Translations under genes and position numbers: made by a program
Origin: Microbacterium keratanolyticum
GTDB lineage: Bacteria; Actinomycetota; Actinomycetes; Actinomycetales; Microbacteriaceae
NCBI RefSeq assembly: GCF_016907255.1
Contig: NZ_JAFBBQ010000001.1
Span: 992,001 to 1,056,000, forward strand
DNA: 64,000 nucleotides
Reading direction: 5' to 3'
Shown: positions 1-10,416 of the stretch, piece after piece
Layout of the letters: each line of letters opens with the position of its first letter
Position numbering within the stretch: position 1 is the first letter of the stretch
The notes under the pieces: model-generated
Told to the model about the DNA's origin: nothing
Seen by the model: only the letters and a program-made list of their open reading frames with translations
The model's database searches: none

Positions 1-590
1 AGGCGGCGAACCGTCTCCTTGTACCGCGGCTTCCACCGGTTCGCCCAGTGATCGAGCAGCACCCGCACGGGGAGGCCGCGCGCGGCGACCTCCTCCATCG
101 CACGGAAGAAGTTGTCGGTGGAGGCATCCGCCTGCAGGATGTAGAACTCGACGTGGACGTACTCCTTGGCCTGACGGATCGCGTCGGCCATCTCATCGAG
201 CGACTCCTGATATCCCGAGATCAGGTGCGCGCCGTTGTCACCCGAGATCGGCATCGCACCCAGCGACTGGTTCATGTGCACGAGGGCGCCGAACCAGTCC
301 GGAGCATGGGGACGGAGCGTGCCCAGCTGCAGACTCGCGCTCGTCTCCGAAATGTACTCGTTGATCGCCGCCTGCTTGCGACGGCGCGGACGCGGAAGTC
401 GCGGGTTTCCGATCAGCAGGAACAGGAAGACCCCGATGATGGGGATGAAGTAGATGGCCAGGAGCCATGCCATCGCGGCGGTAGGGCGGCGGTTTCGCGG
501 GACGACGATGATCGCGGTGATGCGAATCGTGAGGTCGACGATGACCGTGAGGGCGATGAACCACCACGACAGCGTGAAGTCAAAATTCAT
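1..590 (-). CDS. cls: Cardiolipin synthase (phospholipase D family), N-terminal part
   Basis: Makes cardiolipin in the cytoplasmic membrane by phosphatidyl transfer. About 196 N-terminal residues are visible; the C-terminal part with the HKD motifs lies beyond the window edge. Two hydrophobic helices (about residues 9-31 and 38-60) are followed by the PLNTS-like linker and the start of the PLD fold, ending in VRVLLDHWANRW, which is typical of the region before the first HKD box. The ATG at 588-590 has a strong GGAGGGG ribosome site just upstream. A small membrane protein precedes it on the same strand. The family is clear, but activity cannot be judged because the catalytic motifs are outside the window. 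Confidence 0.85.
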   Translation of the reverse strand, partial: MNFDFTLSWWFIALTVIVDLTIRITAIIVVPRNRRPTAAMAWLLAIYFIPIIGVFLFLLIGNPRLPRPRRRKQAAINEYISETSASLQLGTLRPHAPDWFGALVHMNQSLGAMPISGDNGAHLISGYQESLDEMADAIRQAKEYVHVEFYILQADASTDNFFRAMEEVAARGLPVRVLLDHWANRWKPRYKETVRR

Positions 591-674
591 TCGGCCCCTC
601 CGCCATACGCCTCACCGAGACCGGTAGGCCTCGTCCCCACAGTAGTGGGGCGATCGACAAAGGTCGCGCGCGAC

Positions 675-848
675 TCAGGCGCGCGGGGGCAGGCCGCGCG
701 CGGCGCGCTCTTCGGCCTCGATGCGCGCGTGCGTGCGTCGCTCGGTGCGGTCGAAACGCAGGATGCCGCGAAGCACGATGAAGAACGCAACGCTGACGCC
801 GACCGTCGGAATGAGCGACCAGGCGGCTGCGAGCCAGAAGTTCTCCAT
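675..848 (-). CDS. Small single-pass membrane protein, unknown function
   Basis: A 57-residue protein. The N-terminal half is one hydrophobic helix (about residues 5-27) and the C-terminal half is a charged, arginine/glutamate-rich tail. I chose the ATG at 846-848 because it opens directly into the membrane helix; longer readings add a low-complexity arginine/glycine stretch without hydrophobic character. It lies 84 bases upstream of the cardiolipin synthase gene on the same strand, so the two may be co-transcribed. I do not recognise a named family. The tail would be cytoplasmic if the N-out orientation suggested by the positive charges is right. Confidence 0.55.
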   Translation of the reverse strand: MENFWLAAAWSLIPTVGVSVAFFIVLRGILRFDRTERRTHARIEAEERAARGLPPRA

Positions 849-994
849 GTCCCCAGTGTACGTCGTGGGCTGAGGAGATGCCTGGGCGCAGGATATCCCG
901 TCGTTTCCTCCACAGTCGCTGCCCCGAGGAGGCCTTCGCACCGTTCCCGCAGACCCGAAAAGCAGGCAGGACCCGGATGTTCAGGATGGTGGCC

Positions 995-2161
995 ATGACG
1001 ACGATCCTCACCGCCTCCGGCCCGGCCGATCTGCTCGGCCTGATCCCCACACTCGCCGGGTTCACTCCGCGCGAGAGCTTTGTGCTGCTGCCCTTCACCG
1101 GTTCTCGCGCAGGCGGCGCATTGCGCGCGGACCTGCCGAAGAACGATGACGTCGACCTGCACGAGTACGCCGCAACGCTCGTCGGGATGACCTGCCGCGT
1201 CCCGTCCGTCGACGGGCTCGCCGCCGTCATCTACACCGACGACGAGATCGACCCCGACGCCCTGCCCCTTGCGGAGGTCGCCGACATCACGATCGCCTGC
1301 GCGGAATCATGCGGGCTGCGCATCGTCGAAGTCCTCTGCGTGGGTGCCGACGGCTGGGCCAACTACCTCGTAACAGCACCGATCGTGCACGACCTTGCAG
1401 AGATCCCGGAACCACCCTCTGTGCCGGGCGTCGTCGATATCGCCGCTGATCAGGCCGCGGGTGGGGAGCTGCCGACCGTCGACCTCGCCGAGAAAGAGCG
1501 CGTCGCTCAGGCGCTGGCCGCCGTCGACCAGATGTTCACGGCGCTCATGCCGAACGACGAATCAGCGGAAGAGCCTCTCGACGGCGCGAGACCCGTGGAT
1601 GCGGAGAGCCGCCTCGACCCGCGTGCGTATCTGTCGGCCCTCGCGCTCGACGACCTGCCGCAGTTCCTGGAAGACCTGCTCGACTCGCCGGAGAACATCG
1701 ATCCGTTCGCAACCGCTGCGCTGATCTGGTGCCTCGAACGGCCCCCCCTGCGCGACGTCGCCCTCGCGCAGTGGGCCACCGATCTGCCGACGGGCGACGA
1801 GGTCCTCGCGGCGCAACTGGCATTCCGCGGCGACATCTCAACGTTCCCGCCCCACCTCGGAGACATCATGCTCGGCCAGGGACCGCGCCCTGATGCCGAC
1901 CGGCTCCGCCTCGCACTCACGCTCGCGCGCAATGCCGCCGCTCGCGCTCCGCGGGCCTCACGCGTCGGCGCACTCGTGGCATCCGCGTGGCTCTCGTGGG
2001 CACTCGGTCGCGCCACGCATGCCGATCACTACCTCACGCTCGCCCACGAGATCACGCCGGAGCACACGTTCGCCGCCATGCTGCGCACGATCATCGACGC
2101 CGGGATGCTTCCGGCGTGGGCGTTCTCCGCCGCAGGAGCGGCAGAACAGCCCACCCCGTGA
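995..2161 (+). CDS. DUF4192 domain-containing protein
   Basis: A 388-residue cytoplasmic protein whose N-terminus (ILTASGPADLLGLIPTLAGF, then PRESFVLLPF) is the hallmark of the actinobacterial DUF4192 family, whose function is not established. No membrane segment or signal peptide is present. ATGs at 977, 986 and 995 are all in frame; 995 has AGGA eight bases upstream and gives the usual family N-terminus, but 977 is also possible. It is transcribed divergently from the small membrane protein and converges on lysS, whose stop is only 13 bases away. No terminator stands out between the two convergent genes. Confidence 0.75.
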   Translation: MTTILTASGPADLLGLIPTLAGFTPRESFVLLPFTGSRAGGALRADLPKNDDVDLHEYAATLVGMTCRVPSVDGLAAVIYTDDEIDPDALPLAEVADITIACAESCGLRIVEVLCVGADGWANYLVTAPIVHDLAEIPEPPSVPGVVDIAADQAAGGELPTVDLAEKERVAQALAAVDQMFTALMPNDESAEEPLDGARPVDAESRLDPRAYLSALALDDLPQFLEDLLDSPENIDPFATAALIWCLERPPLRDVALAQWATDLPTGDEVLAAQLAFRGDISTFPPHLGDIMLGQGPRPDADRLRLALTLARNAAARAPRASRVGALVASAWLSWALGRATHADHYLTLAHEITPEHTFAAMLRTIIDAGMLPAWAFSAAGAAEQPTP

Positions 2162-2174
2162 GCCCGTCGCGGGT

Positions 2175-3698
<1,524 letters not shown>

Positions 3699-3747
3699 TC
3701 GGAGCTCCTTGGAAAGTCAGCGCTCAGTTTACCGGCGTCGCCTGGAA

Positions 3748-3791
3748 GTCTCGGCCAGCCCGGATACCCGTCTCGGCCAGCCCGGATACCC
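3748..3791. repeat. Perfect 22-bp tandem duplication in a promoter region
   Basis: The unit GTCTCGGCCAGCCCGGATAC plus CC occurs twice head to tail (3748-3769 and 3770-3791) without mismatch. It lies between the lysS start and the DUF2207 start. The second copy ends in GATACCCT, a -10-like hexamer (TACCCT) six to seven bases before the ATG at 3799, so the duplication copies most of a probable leaderless promoter. The first copy reads GATACCCG and would be a weaker -10. Confidence 0.85.
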
Positions 3792-3798
3792 TCGGAGC

Positions 3799-5619
3799 AT
3801 GACAGTCCGCCTCCGCTCGCGTCCGCTGATCATCGCAACCCTGGGCGTCGCACTGCTCGCGGGAACCAGCACCACAGCCGCGGCGGCCACATCCGCCGAT
3901 GTCAATGATTTCTCCTACGTCAGCTGGGACGCCGACCTCCGCGTCGGGATCGATGAGCACGGACGCTCGACGATGCACGCCGTTGAGACCCTGCAGGCGC
4001 AGTTCCCCGAGTTCGATCAGAATCGCGGCATCGTGCGCGGCCTGCTGCAGCACTACCAGGACGCCAGCCTCGACACCGAAGTTCTCTCGGTCCGCGACGA
4101 CACCGGCGCCGCCGTGCCCTTCGAGCTCGAAGAGGATGACGACATGCTGTTCGTCCTCATCGGCGACGACGAGTTCCAGCACGGACTCACCACCTATGTC
4201 ATCGAGTACACGATGCAGGACGTCGTGATCGCTGCGTCCGAGACGGGCGTCGACGAGTTCTACTGGGATCTCCTCCCCCTCGACAGCACCCAGCCCATCG
4301 ACGCCTTCCACGCCGAGATCACGTTCGACGAGACCCTCAGCGCAGCGCTCATCACCGACGCCACCGCCTGCTATCAGGGCCCTGCGGGCGCAGCCGATCC
4401 CTGTGTGGGCTCCGGCCTGCGTGGTCCGACCGTCTCCGCGGGCGAAGCATCCTTCTCGGTCGAAGCGCAGAACCTGCCCGCGGGTGACGGGGTGACCGTC
4501 GCCATCGGCATGGACGCCGGAACGGTCGTTCAGCCCGGTCGGCGCATCCCGAACCTCTTCCTCGAACTCGCACCGGTCGTCTTCGGCGGCGCCGGGATGC
4601 TCGTCGCCGTCGTCAGCCGGTTGATGCTCGGAGCCTTCGTCCGCCGCTCGCGCCGCGGCACCGGCCTCGTGATCGCCCAGTTCGATGTGCCCGCGACGCT
4701 GCCGCCACTGGTCGCCGCCGCGATCCTGCCGAAACCCGACAACGTGATCCCGGCCGAGATCGTGCACCAGGCGGTGTCCGGCATGCTGATCATCCACGAC
4801 GCCGACGGCCGCCCCGTGCTGCGGCGACTGCCCGGCGCCGTGGCACCCGATCCGCTCGACGCCGAGGCCCACGAGAAGATCTTCCGCGGCGCCGACGCCG
4901 AGGGAGATGTCACGATTCCCGAAGAGGACGAGGGCTTCGGCACGCGGATGCGCAGACTCATCGCCCGCGGCGAGGAGGAGGCCGAGACCCGTGGACTCAT
5001 GACCAAGAGCCCCAGTCGCGCGGCCGCCGCGGTGCTGCTCCTCGGACTTCTCCTCGGTGGGACAGGCGTCGCGATCGGCATCGCCGGACTCATCTTCGGC
5101 CGTCCCATCGCTGCAGGAGCCTTCGTCGCCGCGCTCTTCGCGGTGATCCTCGCGCTCATCATCGGCGGACCGGCGCTCACCAAGCGACGCGTGCATACGC
5201 CCGAAGGGGCGCTGGCATACGAGTATCTGCTCGGAGTGAAGGAGTTCATCCGGGTCGCCGAAGCAGATCGTCTGCAGATGCTGCAGTCGTACTCGGGTGC
5301 GGAGCGACGTGACGACGGCACGATCGACGTGATCCACGTCTATGAACGGCTTCTGCCCTACGCGATGCTGTTCGGGCTGGAGAAGGAGTGGGGACGCGTC
5401 CTCGAGGTGTCCTACGCAGAAACGGGCGAGACCGCGCTCTGGACGACGAGTCCGACGACAGCTCTCGCACCGGCGCTGTACTCCTTTGCGCACACCACCA
5501 CATCATCCGCCGCGTACCAGGTCACGGCCGCGAGCACCTCGTCCTCCGGCTTCGGCGGATCGAGCGGAGGCGGGTTCTCTGGCGGAGGCGGCGGAGGCGG
5601 GTTCTCCGGCGGGCGCTGA
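3799..5619 (+). CDS. DUF2207 domain-containing membrane protein with secreted N-terminal domain
   Basis: A 606-residue protein of the DUF2207 family. It starts with a signal peptide (hydrophobic run IIATLGVALLAGTSTTAAAA), followed by an extracytoplasmic beta-rich domain (about 35-240), a membrane segment near 250-270, a cytoplasmic region, two more membrane helices (about 410-460) and a glycine/serine-rich tail ending in GGGGGGGFSGG. Such tails are typical of the family; the function is unknown. The ATG at 3799-3801 opens into the signal peptide; a TACCCT hexamer just upstream suggests a leaderless transcript. It sits alone on the plus strand between lysS and the DUF2520 gene, both on the minus strand. 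Confidence 0.82.
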   Translation: MTVRLRSRPLIIATLGVALLAGTSTTAAAATSADVNDFSYVSWDADLRVGIDEHGRSTMHAVETLQAQFPEFDQNRGIVRGLLQHYQDASLDTEVLSVRDDTGAAVPFELEEDDDMLFVLIGDDEFQHGLTTYVIEYTMQDVVIAASETGVDEFYWDLLPLDSTQPIDAFHAEITFDETLSAALITDATACYQGPAGAADPCVGSGLRGPTVSAGEASFSVEAQNLPAGDGVTVAIGMDAGTVVQPGRRIPNLFLELAPVVFGGAGMLVAVVSRLMLGAFVRRSRRGTGLVIAQFDVPATLPPLVAAAILPKPDNVIPAEIVHQAVSGMLIIHDADGRPVLRRLPGAVAPDPLDAEAHEKIFRGADAEGDVTIPEEDEGFGTRMRRLIARGEEEAETRGLMTKSPSRAAAAVLLLGLLLGGTGVAIGIAGLIFGRPIAAGAFVAALFAVILALIIGGPALTKRRVHTPEGALAYEYLLGVKEFIRVAEADRLQMLQSYSGAERRDDGTIDVIHVYERLLPYAMLFGLEKEWGRVLEVSYAETGETALWTTSPTTALAPALYSFAHTTTSSAAYQVTAASTSSSGFGGSSGGGFSGGGGGGGFSGGR

Positions 5620-5654
5620 GCCTGCGACGCACCGCACCGCCCCAGTCCATCGAA

Positions 5655-5702
5655 TGGTCAGTTTCGGCACCTTCTCACGCAGAAAGTTGCCGAAACTGAC
5701 CA
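5655..5702. repeat. Long inverted repeat between convergent genes
   Basis: Perfect 15-bp arms TGGTCAGTTTCGGCA (5655-5669) and TGCCGAAACTGACCA (5688-5702). The 18-base spacer itself contains TTCT...AGAA, giving a second inner stem. There is no T-run. The position between the ends of the DUF2207 and DUF2520 genes fits a bidirectional transcription end or an extragenic palindromic repeat. Confidence 0.7.
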
Positions 5703-5717
5703 CTCAATGTGGCGTGG

Positions 5718-6422
5718 TCAGCCCTCGTCGGGGAGGCGGAACTCGGGCGGGGTGACGTCACGCAGCGCACGGTCAAACGTCGACGAGACGAGCGCCGACA
5801 GGTATCCCCCAGGATTCTCGACGCCGATGCCGCGCAGCAGGCCCGTCGCCTGTCCGACGATGGAGCGCGCGAACTCGGATGCTGTCGAAATGGCCTCGGC
5901 GTACGCAGCGCGATCCGCCTCGGCGATCACGACCGGTTCGCAGCCGAGCTCCACCGCGAGAGCCTGGCCGATCGGCAGGACCGCGGCCGGAGCCGTGACC
6001 GCGGCATAGGCGGCACGCAGCTGGCGCAGGTCGATCGAGGTGCCCGTGAACGAGATCGCCGGATGCACCGCGAGCGGAATCGCCCCACGACTCATCGCAG
6101 GCGCCAGCACCGAGGTGCCGTATCCGGGGTCAGTGTGGAGAACGAGCTGCCCCGGCTGCCAGGACTCGGTCTCGGCAAGACCTGCGACGATCCCCGGAAG
6201 CTGATCCGAAGGCACAGCGAGCACGACCAGCTCGCTGATGCGCACGATCTCGTCGGCATCGCGCACGGGCACATCCGGGAGGATCGCCGCGACGCGGTCC
6301 GGGTCGGAGCCCGCCGTGATCCCCGTCAGCGCGTGGCCGGCGCCGGCGAGCGCCGCGCCGATGACCGGCCCCACCCGCCCGGCACCGATGATGCCGATGC
6401 CGAGGCGTCCGGCCTGCGTCAC
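5718..6422 (-). CDS. Rossmann-like / DUF2520 domain-containing protein
   Basis: A 234-residue putative NAD(P)-binding protein. The dinucleotide-binding motif GIGIIGAGRVGPVIGAAL is at the N-terminus, followed by a DUF2520-type C-terminal helical domain (around 115-230, with HPAISFTGT). The precise substrate is not known; the fold resembles the ketopantoate-reductase/NADP-oxidoreductase group. I prefer the GTG at 6420-6422 because its GTGA overlaps the TGA of the upstream PH-domain gene, as in several other junctions of this block. An ATG at 6458 is in frame but would overlap that gene by 40 bases and has no ribosome site. In related genomes a pantothenate gene usually follows; here none does. 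Confidence 0.8.
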   Translation of the reverse strand: MTQAGRLGIGIIGAGRVGPVIGAALAGAGHALTGITAGSDPDRVAAILPDVPVRDADEIVRISELVVLAVPSDQLPGIVAGLAETESWQPGQLVLHTDPGYGTSVLAPAMSRGAIPLAVHPAISFTGTSIDLRQLRAAYAAVTAPAAVLPIGQALAVELGCEPVVIAEADRAAYAEAISTASEFARSIVGQATGLLRGIGVENPGGYLSALVSSTFDRALRDVTPPEFRLPDEG

Positions 6423-8239
6423 GCCGATGGTCCGTCCTGACGCGGTGATTCCGGCCATTCGACCGTCACGGTTCCGGCAGCCGTCGGGGCCGTCGGGGCC
6501 ACAGGTGGAACCGCCGTCGCAGCCGTCGGGGCCACAGGCGGAACCGCGGCCGCTACGTCCGAAGCCGATGCCTGATCGAGCGCTTCCTCCAGTGCCTCCG
6601 CCCAGCGGTGGCCGCGATCCTGTGCGGCTGCGAGCGCCGTGAACCGAGCGACCTCGTCGAGAAGGCCGAGCGCGGAATCCCGCTCGATGCCGGCGAGAAC
6701 ACCCTGCACGGGCCCGGTCACCGAGTGCGCCTGCACACCGGTGACCCGCTGCAGCCGGTCGATCGGGCCCTGCGAGAGCGAGAAGCCCTGCAGGCGCGCC
6801 AGCGGGAAGATCACGAGTTTGCGCCACACCACACCACGGCGCTGGAACAGCGCGAAGGGGGTGACCGCGTAGCCGTGGCGTCGCCATGAGAGCGGCCGGC
6901 GCCATGCGGCACGGCGCGGCATGGTCTCGTATGGATCGTTCTCGCTCGGTCCGAGCGCGCCGTTCTCCCAGATCAGCGAGCGAACGCTCTCGGGAGCATC
7001 CGGAAGGATCAGCGCGAGCACCCGCTCCACATCCGCCCGCGTGCCCACGGGGAGCACGACGTTGAACTGCTGCGCACTGCTGGACTGCTGCTGCGCGAGG
7101 CTCTTGCCCGACATGCGGTTGATGCGAACGACCCACCAGCCGAACGGCCGCCACAGCAGGGACTGCGTGATGTCGACGGCGAAGATGCGGCCCGGGGGGA
7201 TTGTCTCCGTCACGGTCGTGAGCAGACCGTACGTGATGCGCACACCATCCGGAGTGGACGCGATCGAGTACCGCAGCGACTTGGAGATCTGCGCCCAGGT
7301 GACACCGATCGTCGCGATGATGAACGGCACCGCGAGGCCCACGGACATCGTCAGGATGATGATGCCGCCCTCCGGGTCTCCGTCGCGGAAGACGCTCCAG
7401 GCCACGCCACCCAGCGCGGCGACGTAGATGAGGGCGAAGAACAGGAACCAGAGCACGCCCGAGAGCAGGTGCGACCCGACGAGTCGTCCGGTCGGAATCT
7501 TGACGACGCTCTCCGCCTGCACGTCGGCGAGGTCGACGCCCGTGATGAGATCGGTGACCCCGTGGTTCACGGAGTTCACGAGCTGTGCCCGCGCCGTCGC
7601 CAGTGCGCCGGGAGCGACCCCCGCGATCCGGTCCTGTCGCGCAGCGCGCGCGCCGGATGCGAGGCGCAGGATGTCGGCGCGCACGGATTCGGCGCGCGCG
7701 GTCGCCAGGTACTCCAGGGGCACGTTCGCGTCGGTTCCGGCACCGACCACCTCGAGCTTCGCCAGACCGATGATGCGGGCGGGGAAAGGACGAGTGAGGT
7801 TCACGCCCTGCACGCGGTCGAGCGGGGCCCGACGCTGCGAGCGGAACAGGATGCCCTTGCGCACCTCGACGTGCTCGCCCGTGATGCGGAACTCCTGGAA
7901 GCGCCACACGAGCCAGAAGATTCCGATGAAGAGGACGAGTACACCCAGTACCACGCCGAGACCGACGAGCACGAAGTTGTTCTCCAGCACCCAGTCGATC
8001 GGGTCGCCGCCCGTGAGACCGTCGATGTCGGCGTCGGGGGCGACGAGGCTGAAGAACCAGAACCCAAGCCGCTCGCGCATGTTCGAGATCACGATGCCCG
8101 CGATGATGATGAGCACCAGCCCGCCCTTGAAGAGCGGGGTCAGCGGATGCATCCGATGCCATGCACCGTCCGCGAGCGTGGTGCGCTCGTCGACCGGTGG
8201 AGTCGGCGCGGATGCCGGCGGCAGCAGCGGCTCGCTCAC
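6419..8239 (-). CDS. Large PH-domain (bPH2/YdbT-like) membrane protein
   Basis: A 606-residue integral membrane protein of the bacterial PH (bPH2, DUF304) family, resembling Bacillus YdbT. Two hydrophobic segments near residues 38-56 and 85-110 precede a first PH-like repeat (HVEVRKGILFRSQRRAPLDR). Further membrane helices (about 225-265 and 300-330) and two more PH-like repeats follow (around 345-460 and 480-560). The C-terminal 50 residues are a proline/alanine/threonine-rich low-complexity tail with repeated VPPVAPTA. It starts at a GTG whose GTGA overlaps the stop of the smaller PH protein upstream, so the two are translationally coupled and probably act as a pair at the membrane. Substrate and role are unknown. 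Confidence 0.8.
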   Translation of the reverse strand: MSEPLLPPASAPTPPVDERTTLADGAWHRMHPLTPLFKGGLVLIIIAGIVISNMRERLGFWFFSLVAPDADIDGLTGGDPIDWVLENNFVLVGLGVVLGVLVLFIGIFWLVWRFQEFRITGEHVEVRKGILFRSQRRAPLDRVQGVNLTRPFPARIIGLAKLEVVGAGTDANVPLEYLATARAESVRADILRLASGARAARQDRIAGVAPGALATARAQLVNSVNHGVTDLITGVDLADVQAESVVKIPTGRLVGSHLLSGVLWFLFFALIYVAALGGVAWSVFRDGDPEGGIIILTMSVGLAVPFIIATIGVTWAQISKSLRYSIASTPDGVRITYGLLTTVTETIPPGRIFAVDITQSLLWRPFGWWVVRINRMSGKSLAQQQSSSAQQFNVVLPVGTRADVERVLALILPDAPESVRSLIWENGALGPSENDPYETMPRRAAWRRPLSWRRHGYAVTPFALFQRRGVVWRKLVIFPLARLQGFSLSQGPIDRLQRVTGVQAHSVTGPVQGVLAGIERDSALGLLDEVARFTALAAAQDRGHRWAEALEEALDQASASDVAAAVPPVAPTAATAVPPVAPTAPTAAGTVTVEWPESPRQDGPSA

Positions 8240-8925
8240 AGGCCGGTCCGACGGGTCTCAGCGACCTCGATGAGCGTGTCGCGCAGCGCCTCCGCCGCAC
8301 CCTGCGTGAGGCCGGGGATCTCCACGCCCGTAGTCGCCGCAGCGGTGACCATCTTGAGCTTGGCGATGCCGAACGCGCGGTCGAGCGGACCGTGCGTGAT
8401 GTCGACGAGCTGCATGCGGCCGTAAGGCACGGCGATCACACGCTGCCACAGGATGCCCTTGCGGAACACGATGTCGTCGGCACGCAGCTGGTAGCCGATC
8501 GCTCGCGCCTGCCGCGGGAGGATGATGAGCGTCGCGAGCGTGAAGAACGCCAGGATGCCGGCCGGAATCCAGACCCAGTTCAGGTGCAGCACGAGCCCGC
8601 CGACGAGTGCCGCCGCCGCGATCAGCACGAGGATGACCACGTTCTGCAGCACCTGCGAGACGACGTAGCGCGGTGAGATCTGGTGCCAGACGCCGTCCAG
8701 TGAGAGCGCCGCCGTCGACTTCGGCGTGCGCAGCGCTTCGTAGGTGCCCTCGTCGAGGGCTGCGGCCGCGGTGGGAGCGACAGCGAGAGGCGCCTCCATG
8801 TCGACGGGCGGTGCCACCGGCGCAGCATCCGTTACCGGAGCCGTGTCCGGGGCCACCGGTGCCGCGGGCGGTGCCGCCGCGAACTCAGTGGGCGGGGTGG
8901 CCTGCGGGTCGGGGATGTTCGTCAT
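8236..8925 (-). CDS. Small PH-domain (bPH2/YdbS-like) membrane protein
   Basis: A 229-residue protein with a long proline/alanine-rich cytoplasmic N-terminus (about 1-75), two closely spaced membrane helices (about 95-140) and one bacterial PH repeat with the family motif DIVFRKGILWQRVIAVPYGRMQ. The pairing of one short and one long PH-domain protein matches the ydbS-ydbT arrangement of Gram-positive bacteria. The ATG at 8923-8925 has AAAGG upstream and lies inside the last 41 bases of the DUF3180 gene. The role of the pair is not established. Confidence 0.8.
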   Translation of the reverse strand: MTNIPDPQATPPTEFAAAPPAAPVAPDTAPVTDAAPVAPPVDMEAPLAVAPTAAAALDEGTYEALRTPKSTAALSLDGVWHQISPRYVVSQVLQNVVILVLIAAAALVGGLVLHLNWVWIPAGILAFFTLATLIILPRQARAIGYQLRADDIVFRKGILWQRVIAVPYGRMQLVDITHGPLDRAFGIAKLKMVTAAATTGVEIPGLTQGAAEALRDTLIEVAETRRTGL

Positions 8926-9400
8926 CGTCGCCTTTCAATGCTCCGGGGCTGTCTGGTCCGTCGGAGTCGGTCGGAAGCGTACAGAAGTGCTCGGCGACGA
9001 GCGCCGCGATCACGAGCACAAGCGCTGCACCCAGCGTGGCTGTCAAAGCCAGCACCGAGCCTATCGGTGGTCCGACCGGGCGCGTGGAGATGTACGCGAG
9101 CGCCCCCGCGGCGAACCCGAGCAGAAGTGCTCCGACGAGGCTCGATGCGCGGGCGAGCACGGCGATCCGCAGCGCGCGGAACGGGTTCATGCGCGGATGC
9201 TCCGGGCTGCGGATGCTGCGCCGCACCGTCCATCCGAGGGCCAGCACTGCCACCGCGAGAAGTGCGAGCAGCAGGGGAAGTCCCAGCGCAGGGGTGAACG
9301 TGGCGCGACCCGAGACCGTCAGCGCATGGTCGAGGAGGAAGCCGCCGGCGCCGCCCGCGAGGGCGACGAGCAGCAGCACGGTGACCGATGTGCGCTTCAT
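8885..9400 (-). CDS. DUF3180 domain-containing membrane protein
   Basis: A 171-residue protein with four predicted membrane helices (about 5-25, 38-58, 83-105 and 117-140) and a charged cytoplasmic tail. The length, topology and position directly after folK match the actinobacterial DUF3180 family, whose function is unknown. Its ATG overlaps the folK stop as ATGA, so translation is probably coupled. Its last 41 bases overlap the start of the next gene in another frame. Confidence 0.78.
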   Translation of the reverse strand: MKRTSVTVLLLVALAGGAGGFLLDHALTVSGRATFTPALGLPLLLALLAVAVLALGWTVRRSIRSPEHPRMNPFRALRIAVLARASSLVGALLLGFAAGALAYISTRPVGPPIGSVLALTATLGAALVLVIAALVAEHFCTLPTDSDGPDSPGALKGDDDEHPRPAGHPAH

Positions 9401-9930
9401 ACCTCACCCTTCAGCGCCGCGACGAGATCGGCGACGCGCCCGCGTCCGGGGAGGGTCGCGTCGGGGTCGACGTCGAGCCAGGGCTCGAGCACGAAGAGGC
9501 GCTCGGCGGCGCGTGGATGCGGCAGCAGCAGTCGCTCATCCTCACTGCGCTCATCACCGTAGGCGATGAGGTCGAGGTCGAGCGTGCGGTCGCCCCAGCG
9601 CTGTGCACGCACACGACCGTGCTGCTCCTCGATCGCGTGCAGCATTCCGAGCAGCACCGAGGGTGCGAGGCGGGTCGTCACGATCGCGACCGCGTTGACG
9701 AACACCGGAGCGTCCGGATCGGGACCGTCGAGGCGCACGGCGACCGTCTGGAACGGCTTCGAGACGCGCACTCCGTCGACGAGCGGAAGACGCGCGATCG
9801 CGGCGATCGCCTCGCCGATCGTCTCCTCACGGTCGCCGAGGTTCGAGCCCAGGGCGACGACGGCGTCGACGGCCTCGCGCCCCGGCCGCGGATCGTGCGC
9901 CGGGAGCTTCCTGCCTGGCTGATAGATCAC
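9397..9930 (-). CDS. folK: 6-hydroxymethyl-7,8-dihydropterin pyrophosphokinase (HPPK)
   Basis: Transfers pyrophosphate from ATP to hydroxymethyldihydropterin, the step before dihydropteroate synthase in folate synthesis. The protein has 177 residues. The N-terminal motif VALGSNLGDRE and the C-terminal motif RWGDRTLDLDLIAYGD are both present and diagnostic; HPRAAERLFVLEPW follows. An extra about 20 residues precede the first motif. It begins with GTG whose GTGA overlaps the folB stop. Confidence 0.95.
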   Translation of the reverse strand: MIYQPGRKLPAHDPRPGREAVDAVVALGSNLGDREETIGEAIAAIARLPLVDGVRVSKPFQTVAVRLDGPDPDAPVFVNAVAIVTTRLAPSVLLGMLHAIEEQHGRVRAQRWGDRTLDLDLIAYGDERSEDERLLLPHPRAAERLFVLEPWLDVDPDATLPGRGRVADLVAALKGEV

Positions 9931-10295
9931 GCGGCACCCCGCTCGCGCGTGACGGTCACCGAGACATCCGCGAACGTCAGCGGGATCGGCGCATGCGGCT
10001 TGTGCACGGTGACGCTCGCGCTCTGCACCCGGGCATCCGCAAGCGCAGCATCCGCGATGCGCTCGGCGAGCGTCTCGATGAGGTTGACTGGTTCGCCCGC
10101 GACGATCGCGGCGACCCGCTCGGCGAGCTCACCGTAGTGCACGGTGTCCCGCACGTCGTCAGACGCCGCGGCGGGCGCCAGCGGCAGGCGCAGGCGCACG
10201 TCGATCGTGAACTCCTGCCCCTCAGCGCGTTCGTGGTCGAAGACGCCGTGATAGCCGAAGACAGTCAGCCCGGTGAGGGCGATCTCGTCGCTCAT
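9927..10295 (-). CDS. folB: Dihydroneopterin aldolase
   Basis: Converts 7,8-dihydroneopterin to hydroxymethyldihydropterin plus glycolaldehyde in folate synthesis. The protein has 122 residues, the normal subunit length. The start MSDEIALTGLTVFGYHGVF contains the conserved FxYHGVF active-site segment; a glutamate in the QEFTIDV strand and the C-terminal KPHAPIP motif also fit. I start it at the ATG 10293-10295; a longer reading adds 13 residues that are not part of the family. The folP stop lies 121 bases upstream, the only sizeable gap in this part of the operon. Confidence 0.94.
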   Translation of the reverse strand: MSDEIALTGLTVFGYHGVFDHERAEGQEFTIDVRLRLPLAPAAASDDVRDTVHYGELAERVAAIVAGEPVNLIETLAERIADAALADARVQSASVTVHKPHAPIPLTFADVSVTVTRERGAA

Positions 10296-10416
10296 GCATC
10301 CAGGGTACGGGGCGGGCGCGACAGCGCACCGCACGGATGCAGGGTGGGTGCACGAATGCAGGGCGACACGCCGTCATCCGACCCTCCGGACGCGCACACC
10401 CCCTGCAGACGAGGGC

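Noticed and set aside
3724..5493. A 589-codon minus-strand frame opposite the DUF2207 gene
   Set aside because: Antisense shadow; the plus strand has a signal peptide and family features.
5388..5699. A 103-codon plus-strand frame over the end of the DUF2207 gene and the inverted repeat
   Set aside because: Arginine-rich shadow in another frame, running into a palindrome; no start signal.
5718..8300. An 860-codon reading suggesting a large fusion with the DUF2520 protein
   Set aside because: The N-terminal 600 codons are the shadow of the large PH-domain gene; the DUF2520 protein starts at 6422.
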